From: Sphingomonas sp. | GTDB lineage: Bacteria > Pseudomonadota > Alphaproteobacteria > Sphingomonadales > Sphingomonadaceae | DNA length: 64,000 nt | Direction of reading: 5' to 3' | Assembly (NCBI RefSeq): GCF_024508665.1 | Contig: NZ_JANINP010000007.1 | Coordinates: forward strand, 1,178,001-1,242,000 | Part shown: positions 24,835 to 32,718 of the stretch, piece after piece | Layout: each line of letters starts with the position of its first letter | Numbering within the stretch: position 1 is the first letter of the stretch | Translations under genes and position numbers: made by a program | The notes under the pieces: model-generated | What the model saw: the letters and a program-made list of their open reading frames with translations, nothing else | Databases searched by the model: none | What the model was told of the DNA's origin: nothing

Positions 24835-25002
24835 TTACGAAGCCTTCATGTTCGACGACACGTTGGTGAACGTGGTCTTCAGCTGGTTGCCCAGGCCCTG
24901 CATCGCGGCAATCGCGGCGACGGCGATGAGCGCGGCGATCAGGCCGTACTCGATGGCGGTGGCACCCTTCTTGTTGGTGAAAATCTTGCGAACGGTCTTC
25001 AT
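24835..25002 (-). CDS. flp: Flp family type IVb pilin
   Basis: Pilin precursor of 55 residues. Basic leader (MKTVRKIFTNKKG), cleavage by a TadV-type prepilin peptidase expected after G13, mature protein starting ATAIEYGLIAALIAV with the conserved Glu at +5 and the Tyr next to it, then a short C-terminal tail. It would polymerise into tight-adherence (Tad) pili. The other tad genes are not in this window. It has its own strong terminator and is followed upstream by a second, different pilin gene in the same direction. Confidence 0.92.
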   Translation of the reverse strand: MKTVRKIFTNKKGATAIEYGLIAALIAVAAIAAMQGLGNQLKTTFTNVSSNMKAS

Positions 25003-25096
25003 ATCCGGTCTCCAGTGGTTCGAACTACTTCAGTCACCCGGCTGAACCAGGATATGCCCCCGTCCAGCAGTCCGAATCAGTAGGGCAGGGCGGTTG

Positions 25097-25129
25097 AGAA
25101 AAGCTTAAAGCCGGAACGGATTGTTCCGG
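25097..25129 (-). terminator. Terminator hairpin after the second Flp pilin gene
   Basis: CCGGAAC (25111-25117) and GTTCCGG (25123-25129) form a 7-base stem; on the minus strand it is followed by CTTTAAGCTTTTCTC. It lies 10 bases beyond the stop of the pilin at 25139. Confidence 0.7.
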
Positions 25130-25138
25130 ATGTCCCCA

Positions 25139-25312
25139 TCAATGCGGATTCTGGACCTTGTCCGACACGTTGTTCCACATGCCGGTTGTCGTGCTGGCCA
25201 GCCCTTGCAAGGCGGCGAGCATCGTCAGAACGACCAGCGACAGGATCAGCCCGTACTCGACGGCGGTCGCGCCTCTTCGACTCCTGGCCAGTTGGCGTAG
25301 GACATGGATCAT
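25139..25312 (-). CDS. Second Flp/Fap-type pilin, diverged
   Basis: Protein of 57 residues starting at the ATG at 25312 (MIHVLRQLARSRRG), since the longer frame is antisense to mutT. Processing after G14 yields ATAVEYGLILSLVVLTMLAAL with the Glu at +5. It differs from the neighbouring pilin along most of its length but keeps the AALQGLAS region, so it is a paralogue. Separate terminators suggest the two can be expressed independently. Confidence 0.88.
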   Translation of the reverse strand: MIHVLRQLARSRRGATAVEYGLILSLVVLTMLAALQGLASTTTGMWNNVSDKVQNPH

Positions 25313-25375
25313 CGCTTTTTTGCCGCGTACGGCTCCCCAATCTAGACGGGAATGGTAGGTACGTTTCGTTAACGA

Positions 25376-25810
25376 ATGACCAACAGCGCAAAGGGACGGC
25401 GCCAAATGGACTTGTTGCCCGTCGTTGCCGTGGCGCTGACCGACGCCCAAGGCCGCGTGCTGATCGCGCAACGTCCGTTCGACAAGGAGCATGGCGGCCT
25501 GTGGGAATTCCCCGGCGGCAAGATCGAACCCGGCGAGTCTCCTGAGGCGGCGCTGGTGCGCGAACTGCACGAGGAACTTGGTGTGACTGTCGTGCCCGAG
25601 CAACTCGAGCCATTGACGTTTAGCAGCGTCGATAGAGGAACACGGCATCTGCTCCTGTTACTTTACCGATGCGGCTCATGGCAGGGCGAGCCCCGCGCGC
25701 TCGACGCCGCCGCGATCCGCTGGGTCGAGCCCGACACGCTGGCGAATTACGACATGCCGGCTGCCGACCGCCCGTTCGTATCAATCCTTGCGGCCGAGCG
25801 CCGCGGCTAG
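25376..25810 (+). CDS. mutT: 8-oxo-dGTP diphosphatase (Nudix, MutT)
   Basis: Sanitises oxidised nucleotides. The Nudix box reads GGKIEPGESPEAALVRELHEELGV-like with all conserved Gly and Glu positions (residues about 47-70). ATG at 25376; an internal ATG at 25406 (MDLLPVVAVAL) gives the start more typical for MutT. The final 30 bases overlap the convergent methyltransferase gene. Confidence 0.9.
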   Translation: MTNSAKGRRQMDLLPVVAVALTDAQGRVLIAQRPFDKEHGGLWEFPGGKIEPGESPEAALVRELHEELGVTVVPEQLEPLTFSSVDRGTRHLLLLLYRCGSWQGEPRALDAAAIRWVEPDTLANYDMPAADRPFVSILAAERRG

Positions 25811-26617
25811 CGAGACGGTGGCACTGCCGCGCCGAGCCGGCTTGGGCTGGTCGGGCGAAGGTGCCCAACCGGTCAGGAAGATCAGGTCGAATCGCTCCGT
25901 CGTGCGGCCATCGGGCTCGGCGCGTTCGGCAAAAGCAGCGGCGGCGGCAGCCAGCGCGGTCCGGGCGAGCGGTGTGCGTCCGCCCAGCACATTGGTCGCC
26001 GCCATGCCGCGCAGGTCGCCGATCAGGCGGAACAGGTCGGAATAGCGAACGCTGAGCGTTTCGCTGTCGGCAACCGGTAAGGCAAAGCCGGCGCGAACCA
26101 GCAGATCGCCCGCCGACCGCACGTCGATCATCGGATGGAAGCGGGCGGCAGGGCGATCGGCTTCGGCATGAAGAAAGCAGGCGCGCATCACCGGCAGGGA
26201 TGTGCCGCCGACGAACGCGCCCAGAAACAGGCCGTCTGGCCTGAGCGCGCGCCTGATCTGCGCCAGCGCGCCGGGCACGTCATTGACGCTGTCGAGCACG
26301 CCCGCGGACACGACCAGGTCGAAGCTTTCCGGTTCGACCGGCAATCGATCCTCGTCCGCCTGGATGCCACCCGCTTGCGCGGCGAACAGACGGCCCGCAT
26401 CGATCCGCGTAACCGCGGTGTTCGGCGGCGGCACGAATGCGCCGTCGAAGCATCCAAGATCCAACGTGTCGGCGAAGGTCCGCTTCACCCCCTCCAGCCG
26501 CTCGGCGATTCCGTCGAGCATCGCCGCGCGGAGGAAATCGTGATCGGCATAGATCGGCGCGGCACGGTCGCGGCGCAGTCGCCGTGCGGTGCGATCGAAG
26601 ATTTCGGGAGAGTCCAT
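25781..26617 (-). CDS. SAM-dependent methyltransferase-fold protein (BioC/NDUFAF5-like)
   Basis: Class I methyltransferase fold of 278 residues: opening EIFDRTARRLRRDRAA, motif I TLDLGCFDGAF, an acidic ADEDRLPVEPESFDLVVS and GVLDSVNDVPGALAQIRRALRPDG. This arrangement is that of the alphaproteobacterial relatives of NDUFAF5 (respiratory complex I assembly hydroxylase) and of BioC. Motif I has C-F-D-G instead of G-x-G-x-G, as in the NDUFAF5 group, so methyl transfer is not certain. Divergent from comF with about 44 bases between them. Confidence 0.75.
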   Translation of the reverse strand: MDSPEIFDRTARRLRRDRAAPIYADHDFLRAAMLDGIAERLEGVKRTFADTLDLGCFDGAFVPPPNTAVTRIDAGRLFAAQAGGIQADEDRLPVEPESFDLVVSAGVLDSVNDVPGALAQIRRALRPDGLFLGAFVGGTSLPVMRACFLHAEADRPAARFHPMIDVRSAGDLLVRAGFALPVADSETLSVRYSDLFRLIGDLRGMAATNVLGGRTPLARTALAAAAAAFAERAEPDGRTTERFDLIFLTGWAPSPDQPKPARRGSATVSLAAALGRKD

Positions 26618-26661
26618 CGGTCGCGCTTGTGCCGTCGCGGCGACCGCGCGACAAGAGCGCG

Positions 26662-27378
26662 ATGGGGGTCAAGCAAGTCTTCGCGGATACCGTGTCGCTG
26701 GCGCTGCCGCCGCGCTGTCCGGGATGCGGCGCGGTGGTGCGGGGCGACCACAATTTCTGCGCGGCGTGCTGGGATTCGCTCGATCTGCTGGGTGCGCCGT
26801 GGTGCGCGACCTGCTGCACGCCGTTCGAGGTCGATCGCGGACCCGACGCGCAATGCGGCGCGTGCCTCGCCAATCCGCCGGCTCATGCCGGCGCGCGTGC
26901 CGCCGTCGCTTACGGCCCGGTGGCGAAGACTGTCGCGCTGCGGCTCAAATATGGCGGCCGGCTCGCCTTCGCGACGACGGCGGCGCGCCTGTTGGCGCGG
27001 CACATGCCGTCGGACGCAACCCTGCTGGTACCGGTTCCGCTACATCGCTGGCGGTTGTGGAGCAGGGGATATAACCAGGCCGCGCTGATCGCCGATGCCT
27101 TATCCGCGGCGAGCGGCATCGCGCATGATCCTATGCTGTTACGCCGGACGAAGCGAACGCCTGCGCTGCGCGGGATGAATCCGCGCCAGCGCCGCGATGC
27201 AGTTCGGGCTGCGTTCGCGGTCGAACGCCGGATAGAGGAGGGGCATGTCGTGCTGGTCGACGACGTCTATACCAGCGGCGCCACGGCGGATGCCTGCACG
27301 CGCGCGCTGCTGAAGGCGGGCGCCGGCAAGGTCACCATCCTGTGCTGGGCCCGCGTCGTCGGCGAGACCTCCGATTGA
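26662..27378 (+). CDS. comF: ComF family phosphoribosyltransferase-like protein
   Basis: Starts at the ATG at 26662 (MGVKQVFADTVSLALPPRCPGCG); the longer frame upstream is antisense to the methyltransferase. N-terminal double zinc ribbon (CPGC...CAAC, CATCC...CGAC) and a C-terminal PRTase domain with PLHRWRLWSRGYNQA and VVLVDDVYTSGAT. ComF/GntX proteins are implicated in DNA uptake or handling of exogenous DNA; the enzymatic reaction is not established. Confidence 0.9.
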   Translation: MGVKQVFADTVSLALPPRCPGCGAVVRGDHNFCAACWDSLDLLGAPWCATCCTPFEVDRGPDAQCGACLANPPAHAGARAAVAYGPVAKTVALRLKYGGRLAFATTAARLLARHMPSDATLLVPVPLHRWRLWSRGYNQAALIADALSAASGIAHDPMLLRRTKRTPALRGMNPRQRRDAVRAAFAVERRIEEGHVVLVDDVYTSGATADACTRALLKAGAGKVTILCWARVVGETSD

Positions 27379-27412
27379 CAAGCCGCGCGACGCTCTCCAC
27401 CTCTCTCGGACT

Positions 27413-27670
27413 ATGGCGAAGGTAGAAATCTACACCAAGGCGTGGTGCCCCTATTGCGTGCGAGCGATGAAGTTGCTCGCGTCCAAGGGCGTCGAGCCGA
27501 TCGAATATGATGTCACGATGGGTGGCCCCAAAAAGGCCGAGATGGTCGATCGCTCGGGCGGTCGCATGACGATGCCCCAGATATTCATCGACGGAAAGCA
27601 TATCGGCGGATCGGACGATCTCGCCGCGCTCGATGCGCGGGGAGGGCTCGACCCGCTGCTTGCAGCATGA
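27413..27670 (+). CDS. grxC: Glutaredoxin 3
   Basis: Glutathione-dependent disulphide reductase of 85 residues: active site C12-P-Y-C15, then TMPQIFIDGKHIGGSDDLAAL with the cis-Pro and GG glutathione-binding loop. Normal length for GrxC. It overlaps the following amidohydrolase gene by 4 bases (ATGA). Confidence 0.95.
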   Translation: MAKVEIYTKAWCPYCVRAMKLLASKGVEPIEYDVTMGGPKKAEMVDRSGGRMTMPQIFIDGKHIGGSDDLAALDARGGLDPLLAA

Positions 27671-28500
27671 CCATCTCCGGCAAGATCGCCGTCCTGCAGA
27701 TGACGAGCGGGATCCACCCCGCCGCCAATCGAGCGACTATGGTCGATGCCGTGGCGGACGCCGCGGCAGGTGGCGCGATGATGCTGTTCACGCCTGAAGT
27801 GTCCGGGCTGGTCGACCGCAACCGGGAGCGCGCTGCGCCGAACCTGTTCGGCGAAGCGGACGACCCTGTGCTGGCGGCGGTTCGTGCGGCGGCCTCGCAG
27901 CACGGTATCTGGGTGCATATCGGGTCGCTGCTGATCCGACGCGACGATAGCAAATTGGCCAATCGCGGCTTCGTGATCGATGCGGGCGGCGAGATTCGGG
28001 CACGATACGACAAGCTGCACATGTTCGACGTCGACCTGCCGACCGGTGAGAGCTGGCGCGAATCCGCTTCTTACACTCCGGGCGAAGGTGCCGTGGTGGT
28101 GGCGACCCCCGTCGGGCGCCTGGGTATGTCGATCTGCTACGACATGCGCTTCCCGGACCTTTACCGCGCGCTGACCAATGCCGGGGCGACGATCCTCGCC
28201 ATGCCGGCGGCGTTCACTCGGCCGACCGGTGCGGCGCACTGGCACGTGCTGTTGCGCGCGCGAGCGATCGAGGGCGCCTGCTTCGTGGTCGCAGCAGCAC
28301 AGACTGGCGTGCACGAGGATGGCCGCGCGACCTATGGCCATTCGCTGGTGATCGACCCTTGGGGCGAGGTACTATTAGATATGGGAGAGGCGCCAGGACT
28401 CGGTTTTGCCGAGATCGATCCGGTCCTGCAGCAAGATGTGCGCACGCGAGTGCCCGCGCTCAAGCACCGCCGAGCCATTCCCGAGGTGGTGTTGGCATGA
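27667..28500 (+). CDS. Carbon-nitrogen hydrolase (Nit1-like amidase)
   Basis: Nitrilase-superfamily amidase of 277 residues with the catalytic triad E44 (FTPEVSG), K116 (YDKLHMFD) and C157 (SICYDMRFPDLYR). The DKLHMFDVDLP signature marks the Nit1/Nit2-like branch; Nit1 enzymes hydrolyse deaminated glutathione, which would fit its coupling to a glutaredoxin, but substrate specificity is inference. It overlaps genes on both sides by 4 bases. Confidence 0.9.
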   Translation: MTISGKIAVLQMTSGIHPAANRATMVDAVADAAAGGAMMLFTPEVSGLVDRNRERAAPNLFGEADDPVLAAVRAAASQHGIWVHIGSLLIRRDDSKLANRGFVIDAGGEIRARYDKLHMFDVDLPTGESWRESASYTPGEGAVVVATPVGRLGMSICYDMRFPDLYRALTNAGATILAMPAAFTRPTGAAHWHVLLRARAIEGACFVVAAAQTGVHEDGRATYGHSLVIDPWGEVLLDMGEAPGLGFAEIDPVLQQDVRTRVPALKHRRAIPEVVLA

Positions 28501-28925
28501 TCGTATTCGACCTCAAATGCGGTAGCGGCCATGTGTTCGAGGCCTGGTTCGGCTCGTCGTCGGACTATGACGACCAGCGCACGCGCGGTCTGGTCAGCTG
28601 TCCGATGTGCGGCAACAGCGCGGTGGAAAAAGCGGTGATGGCGCCCAACGTCGCCGCCAAGGGCAATCGCCAGGCGGAAGTCACGCCCGCTGCCGTGAAA
28701 GCGGCGATGGCGACTCTGGCCAAGGCGCAGCAACAGGCGCTGGCCAATTCCGAATGGGTCGGCACCGCCTTCGCATCGCGGGCGAGGGCGATGCATTCGG
28801 GCGAAGAGGATCATGCGCCGATCCATGGTCAAGCCTCGATCGAGGAAGCCAAGGCATTGGTCGAGGACGGTGTTCCGGTCGCGCCCTTGCCCTTTCCGGT
28901 CGTCCCCCCCGAAGCCTGCAATTGA
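28497..28925 (+). CDS. DUF1178 family zinc-ribbon protein
   Basis: Protein of 142 residues. N-terminal rubredoxin-like ribbon: FDLKCGSGHVFEAWF and SCPMCGNSAVEKAVMAPNV; the C-terminal half has AMATLAKAQQQAL, HSGEEDHAPIHGQAS and EEAKALVEDGVPVAPLPFP, all typical of DUF1178. Function of the family is unknown. Last gene of the comF-side run (grxC, amidase, DUF1178), ending 34 bases before the tRNA. Confidence 0.9.
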   Translation: MIVFDLKCGSGHVFEAWFGSSSDYDDQRTRGLVSCPMCGNSAVEKAVMAPNVAAKGNRQAEVTPAAVKAAMATLAKAQQQALANSEWVGTAFASRARAMHSGEEDHAPIHGQASIEEAKALVEDGVPVAPLPFPVVPPEACN

Positions 28926-28959
28926 CCCTTTCCCTCGCGCTCGGTACCAGACCCGGCGT

Positions 28960-29036
28960 GGTTCCGTAGCTCAGCCGGATAGAGCGCCACTTTCCTAAAG
29001 TGGGCGTCGGGGGTTCGAGTCCCTCCGGGACCACCA
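28960..29036 (+). tRNA. tRNA-Arg (anticodon CCT)
   Basis: 77 bases including an encoded CCA. Acceptor stem GGTTCCG pairs with CGGGACC (one T-G wobble), the D-arm contains AGCTCAGCCGGATAGAGC, the anticodon stem-loop is CCACT-TTCCTAA-AGTGG giving anticodon CCT (reads AGG), and the T-loop is GGTTCGAGTCC. Discriminator base A. Confidence 0.97.
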
Positions 29037-29047
29037 CCTCACCATCG

Positions 29048-29740
29048 CTAGGAATGATGCGCCTGCGCCAACCCGCGCTTCCAGCGCGATCGCAATTCGC
29101 CCGGACGTGCGGGATAGCGTTCGTCGAGAAACTGAGCCGCGACGACGCGGTCGGTGCGGAAGTGGCGGAAATCCTCGCGCAGTTCGCACCAGGCGGCAAT
29201 CACGCGCGCCTGATCGAAGAAGCCGATGATTACCGGCCAGATCACGCGATCGCTGATCTGGCCGCGTTCGTCGCGATAGTCGATGCGGATCTTGCGGCCT
29301 TCCCGAATCCAGGTGCGGGCAATCCCCAGGTCGATCGCGTCGGGCGGCGCCTTTGATCGGGGCGGCGTGCCGATGGAGGGATCGGCGAGGAAGGGGCGCA
29401 GCCGTTCGGGCACGACGGACGTGATCTTGGCGATGAGGTCGCGCGCGGCCGCGGCCAGTGCCGGATCGCCGCGCCCGGCCACCCATTGGGCGCCGAGCAC
29501 GGCCGCCTCGATCTCGTCCGATGTCAGCATGAGCGGCGGCATGTCGAACGCATCGTCGAGAATATAACCGAAACCCGCTTCGCCGCGGATCGGCACGCGC
29601 TGGCCGATCAGATCGGCGACGTCACGATAGACCGTGCGCGGAGAGACTTCGAGTTCTTCGGCGATATCCTGCGCCGTGATCGGGCGCGACGATCGCCGCA
29701 GAATCTGGATGATCTGGAACAGCCGATCGGCACGACGCAT
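29048..29740 (-). CDS. YafY-type HTH/WYL transcriptional regulator
   Basis: DNA-binding regulator of 230 residues: N-terminal winged helix (RRADRLFQIIQILRRSS, ITAQDIAEELEVSPRTVYRDVADL) and a C-terminal WYL-type ligand domain with the RKIRIDYRDERG strand and VIIGFFDQARVIAAWCELREDFRHFR. WYL domains are thought to sense small ligands or nucleic acids. It is transcribed away from the GST gene at 29846, and a perfect palindrome lies between them, so autoregulation and control of the GST are likely. Confidence 0.9.
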   Translation of the reverse strand: MRRADRLFQIIQILRRSSRPITAQDIAEELEVSPRTVYRDVADLIGQRVPIRGEAGFGYILDDAFDMPPLMLTSDEIEAAVLGAQWVAGRGDPALAAAARDLIAKITSVVPERLRPFLADPSIGTPPRSKAPPDAIDLGIARTWIREGRKIRIDYRDERGQISDRVIWPVIIGFFDQARVIAAWCELREDFRHFRTDRVVAAQFLDERYPARPGELRSRWKRGLAQAHHS

Positions 29741-29752
29741 GGGTTTCGACCT

Positions 29753-29778
29753 CCTGCTGACAGAATGCTGTCAGCAGG
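29753..29778. promoter_or_regulatory. Palindromic operator candidate between WYL regulator and GST
   Basis: CCTGCTGACA (29753-29762), a 6-base spacer GAATGC, then TGTCAGCAGG (29769-29778): a perfect 10-base inverted repeat with half-sites separated as for a dimeric regulator. It starts 13 bases upstream of the regulator gene and 68 bases upstream of the GST start. Confidence 0.7.
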
Positions 29779-29845
29779 GTCCGCCTACAAGCCTTTTCAT
29801 CGGGAGCGGCGATGGGCCGCCGCTACGAGCGAAGGAGCCGCTATC

Positions 29846-30478
29846 ATGATCACACTCTACCATGCCCCGCAATCGCGGTCGTCACGCATCATCTGGCTAC
29901 TCGAGGAAGTGGGCGCGCCGTATGAGATCCGCCCGGTGTCGATCTTCCGGCCAATGACGGGGGAGGGCGTCCCCGATCCCGCCAATCCGCATCCGGACAA
30001 GCGCGTGCCCGCGATCGAACATGACGGCGCTTTGGTCGCCGAATCGGTCGCGATCCTGCAATATCTCACCGACGCATTTCCCCAAGCCGGCCTCGGGCCG
30101 CGCGTCGGGGCGCCGGAACGTGGCGCCTATCTCACCTGGCTCGCCTGGTACGCCGCCGAGATGGAGCCGGCGATGTTCGCGGCAATGATGGGCGAACTGG
30201 TCGGCGCGCCGAACAAGCAGCGTAATTACGATGCGGTCGTCGCTCGGCTGGAACGGGCGCTGGCGGACGGCCCTTACGTGATGGGCTATGCTTTTTCGGG
30301 TGCAGACTTGTTGATCGGCAGCGCGCTGGCATTCGCGCGCCACGCTTTCCCTGAGAGCGCGGCTATCGATGCCTATATCGAACGGTGCCGTGCCCGGCCG
30401 GCGGCGGAGCGAGCAGGAAAGCTGGACGATGCGTCGGGCATTCAAATCGTGACGACGGCGGAGCCTGTCCCGGCCTGA
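29846..30478 (+). CDS. Glutathione S-transferase family protein
   Basis: GST of 210 residues starting at the ATG at 29846, with GAAGGAG 8 bases upstream; the longer frame is antisense to the regulator. Thioredoxin-like N-domain with YHAPQSRSSRIIWLLEEVGAPYE, cis-Pro in KRVPAIEHDG and the ESVAILQYL turn; C-terminal helical domain with GADLLIGSALAF. It resembles the bacterial GST group with a catalytic Ser near residue 10-13. Probably controlled by the divergent WYL regulator, hence a detoxification or stress role. Confidence 0.88.
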   Translation: MITLYHAPQSRSSRIIWLLEEVGAPYEIRPVSIFRPMTGEGVPDPANPHPDKRVPAIEHDGALVAESVAILQYLTDAFPQAGLGPRVGAPERGAYLTWLAWYAAEMEPAMFAAMMGELVGAPNKQRNYDAVVARLERALADGPYVMGYAFSGADLLIGSALAFARHAFPESAAIDAYIERCRARPAAERAGKLDDASGIQIVTTAEPVPA

Positions 30479-30492
30479 TTTGCTCCTGACAA

Positions 30493-30537
30493 TAAAAAGG
30501 GCGTCGCGCGGTCTCCCGCGCGGCGCCCTTTCGGTTT
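30493..30537. terminator. Bidirectional terminator between GST and SWIB genes
   Basis: A 15-base stem (30497-30511 with 30516-30530, one wobble pair, loop TCTC) is flanked by TTTCGGTTT on the plus side and, read on the minus strand, by TTTTTATTGT. It sits between the convergent ends of the GST and SWIB genes and should stop both. Confidence 0.88.
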
Positions 30538-30547
30538 GAGGTCCGGC

Positions 30548-30808
30548 TTACGCCTTGACGTGCTTGGAGATGTGCTTGTTCATCTCGAACATCGTGACCT
30601 TGTCGGTGCCGAAGACCTTCTTCAGCTTGTCGTCGGCCAGAATCTCGCGCTTGTTGGCGGGGTTCTGCAGATTGTTCTTCTTGATGTGGTCCCACACCTT
30701 GCTGATCACCTGGCTGCGCGGCAGCGGCGCCGTCCCGACAATCGCGCCCAGTTCGGGCGACGGGGTGACGGGCGCATGAATTCCGCCGGTCTTGGGTGCA
30801 GTAGCCAT
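30548..30808 (-). CDS. SWIB/MDM2-domain protein
   Basis: Protein of 86 residues made almost wholly of one SWIB domain: LPRSQVISKVWDHIKKNNLQ, NPANKREILADDKLKKVFG and VTMFEMNKHISKHVK. SWIB domains in bacteria are small and also occur fused to topoisomerases in chlamydiae; in alphaproteobacteria the stand-alone form is common, with a presumed chromatin or DNA-topology role that is not proven. Has its own terminator. Confidence 0.9.
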   Translation of the reverse strand: MATAPKTGGIHAPVTPSPELGAIVGTAPLPRSQVISKVWDHIKKNNLQNPANKREILADDKLKKVFGTDKVTMFEMNKHISKHVKA

Positions 30809-31193
30809 TGCATTCCTTCCTGTTCATTGGGCCGGTGTTCCGGCCCCAGACTCGTTACGCCTCATGGAGCGCGCGCCTCTTGTGCGCTGCCTTTTTGCGC
30901 TTGTCACGCCTTAGGATAGGGCTCGGAGCGACTTTTGACATGCGGATGACGTGACCCGCCGCTTGCGGCGCGCTGCTTTGCGTCGACTGAGCGCGAAGAT
31001 GGCAGGCGCCCATATCGAATCCGCCGACGCTCGACGGGCGGCGTGCGGCGCCATGCATTCGCGGCGGCGACGCGGCCAATTTCGACCGCGCGCGCAGGCA
31101 CGACGGACGGTGATCGAATTGACGGTATGCTGGAGGTTGCCCCCGCCGCGCCAGTGATTAGAAGCGGGCGCGACAATCAGGGAGCCGATACCG
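30809..31193. other. Intergenic region between SWIB and frmA
   Basis: 385 bases with no gene I can support. A minus-strand frame at 30855-30941 would encode a 28-residue basic peptide but has no ribosome-binding site, and larger minus-strand frames (30904-31176, 30911-31447) run into frmA antisense. It must carry the promoters of both divergent genes; I see no clear operator. Confidence 0.5.
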
Positions 31194-32303
31194 ATGAAGA
31201 CCCGCGCCGCCGTCGCATTCGAAGCGAAGAAACCGCTGGAGATCGTCGAGGTCGACCTGGAAGGTCCCAAGGCGGGCGAAGTCCTGGTCGAGATCATGGC
31301 CACCGGCATTTGCCATACCGACGCGTACACGCTAGATGGCTTTGATTCTGAAGGGATTTTTCCGTCGATCCTGGGGCATGAAGGCGCCGGGATCGTGCGC
31401 GAGGTCGGTCCGGGCGTGACCAGCGTCAAGCCCGGCGACCACGTCATCCCGCTCTACACCCCCGAATGCCGGCAATGCAAAAGCTGCCTGTCGGGCAAGA
31501 CCAATCTCTGCACCGCGATCCGCGCGACCCAGGGCAAGGGCTTGATGCCCGACGGCACGACGCGCTTTTCGTATAAAGGGACGCCTATCTTTCATTATAT
31601 GGGCTGTTCTACTTTTTCGAACTTCACGGTCCTACCGGAGATCGCGGTAGCGAAGATTCGCGAGGACGCACCGTTCCAGACAAGCTGCTATATCGGCTGT
31701 GGCGTGACCACCGGCGTAGGGGCCGTGGTGAAGACCGCGAAGGTCCAGGCCGGCGACAATGTAATCGTGTTCGGATTGGGTGGAATCGGCCTCAACGTCA
31801 TCCAGGGCGCAAAAATGGTCGGTGCCGACAAGATTATCGGCGTCGATGTGAACGATTCGAAGGAGGAATGGGGACGCCGATTCGGCATGACCGACTTCGT
31901 CAATCCGAAGAAGGTGGAGGGCGATCTGGTCGCGCATCTGGTCGCGCTGACCGATGGTGGGGCCGACTACACGTTCGACGCGACCGGCAATACCGACGTC
32001 ATGCGCGTCGCGCTCGAGGCGTGCCACCGCGGCTGGGGCACCAGCATCATCATCGGGGTGGCGGAGGCCGGCAAGGAAATCTCGACGCGTCCGTTCCAGC
32101 TGGTCACTGGGCGCAACTGGCGCGGCACCGCGTTCGGGGGCGCGAAAGGTCGCACCGACGTGCCCAAGATCGTCGACTGGTACATGCAGGGCAAGATCGC
32201 GATCGATCCGATGATCACGCACGTCCTCAAGCTCGACGAGATCAACAAGGCATTCGACCTGATGCATGCGGGCGAGAGCATCCGCAGCGTCGTGGTCTTC
32301 TGA
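31194..32303 (+). CDS. frmA: S-(hydroxymethyl)glutathione dehydrogenase / class III alcohol dehydrogenase
   Basis: Zinc- and NAD-dependent dehydrogenase of 369 residues that oxidises the glutathione adduct of formaldehyde to S-formylglutathione and can also reduce S-nitrosoglutathione. Catalytic zinc ligands lie in GICHTDAYTL, GHEGAGIV and SCYIGCGVTTG; structural zinc in PECRQCKSCLSGKTNLC; NAD motif VFGLGGIGLNVIQGA. First gene of the frmA - VOC - fghA run. Confidence 0.96.
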   Translation: MKTRAAVAFEAKKPLEIVEVDLEGPKAGEVLVEIMATGICHTDAYTLDGFDSEGIFPSILGHEGAGIVREVGPGVTSVKPGDHVIPLYTPECRQCKSCLSGKTNLCTAIRATQGKGLMPDGTTRFSYKGTPIFHYMGCSTFSNFTVLPEIAVAKIREDAPFQTSCYIGCGVTTGVGAVVKTAKVQAGDNVIVFGLGGIGLNVIQGAKMVGADKIIGVDVNDSKEEWGRRFGMTDFVNPKKVEGDLVAHLVALTDGGADYTFDATGNTDVMRVALEACHRGWGTSIIIGVAEAGKEISTRPFQLVTGRNWRGTAFGGAKGRTDVPKIVDWYMQGKIAIDPMITHVLKLDEINKAFDLMHAGESIRSVVVF

Positions 32304-32333
32304 AAATCACTTTCATCCGGGGAGGAAAAAGAC

Positions 32334-32714
32334 ATGTTTTCGCACATGATGGTCGGCAGCAACGACCTCGATCGATCGAAGAAATTCTACGACGCGTTGT
32401 TCGGCGCGGTCGGCGGGAAGCCGGCGATCGTCGACCCCAAGGGTCGGCTGATGTATCTGCACAATGGCGGCATCTTCATGGTCACGGCGCCGATCGACGG
32501 CCAGCCGGCGTGTCACGCGAATGGCGGTACGATCGGCTTCGCGATGGAAACGCCTGAACAGGCGGATGCCTGGCATGCCGCCGGCGTCGCCAACGGCGGC
32601 ACCGCGATCGAGGAGGATCCGGGCGTGCGGGAAGGGAGCAGCATGAAACTGTATCTTGCCTATCTGCGCGATCCCGACGGCAACAAGCTCTGCGGGCTTC
32701 ACCGGCTGGGCTGA
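32334..32714 (+). CDS. VOC family (glyoxalase/dioxygenase fold) protein
   Basis: Protein of 126 residues with the vicinal-oxygen-chelate layout of two beta-alpha-beta-beta-beta repeats: HMMVGSNDLDRSKKFYDALFGAVG, GGTIGFAMETPEQADAWHAA and LAYLRDPDGNKLCG. AGGAGG/GGGGAGG precedes the ATG. It sits between the two formaldehyde-detoxification genes, so it may act on a glutathione adduct or related aldehyde; substrate is unknown. Confidence 0.85.
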   Translation: MFSHMMVGSNDLDRSKKFYDALFGAVGGKPAIVDPKGRLMYLHNGGIFMVTAPIDGQPACHANGGTIGFAMETPEQADAWHAAGVANGGTAIEEDPGVREGSSMKLYLAYLRDPDGNKLCGLHRLG

Positions 32715-32718
32715 TCGC

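Noticed and set aside
30855..30941. 28-codon basic micro-ORF on the minus strand
   Set aside because: No ribosome-binding site and no conservation evidence available; could not be supported.
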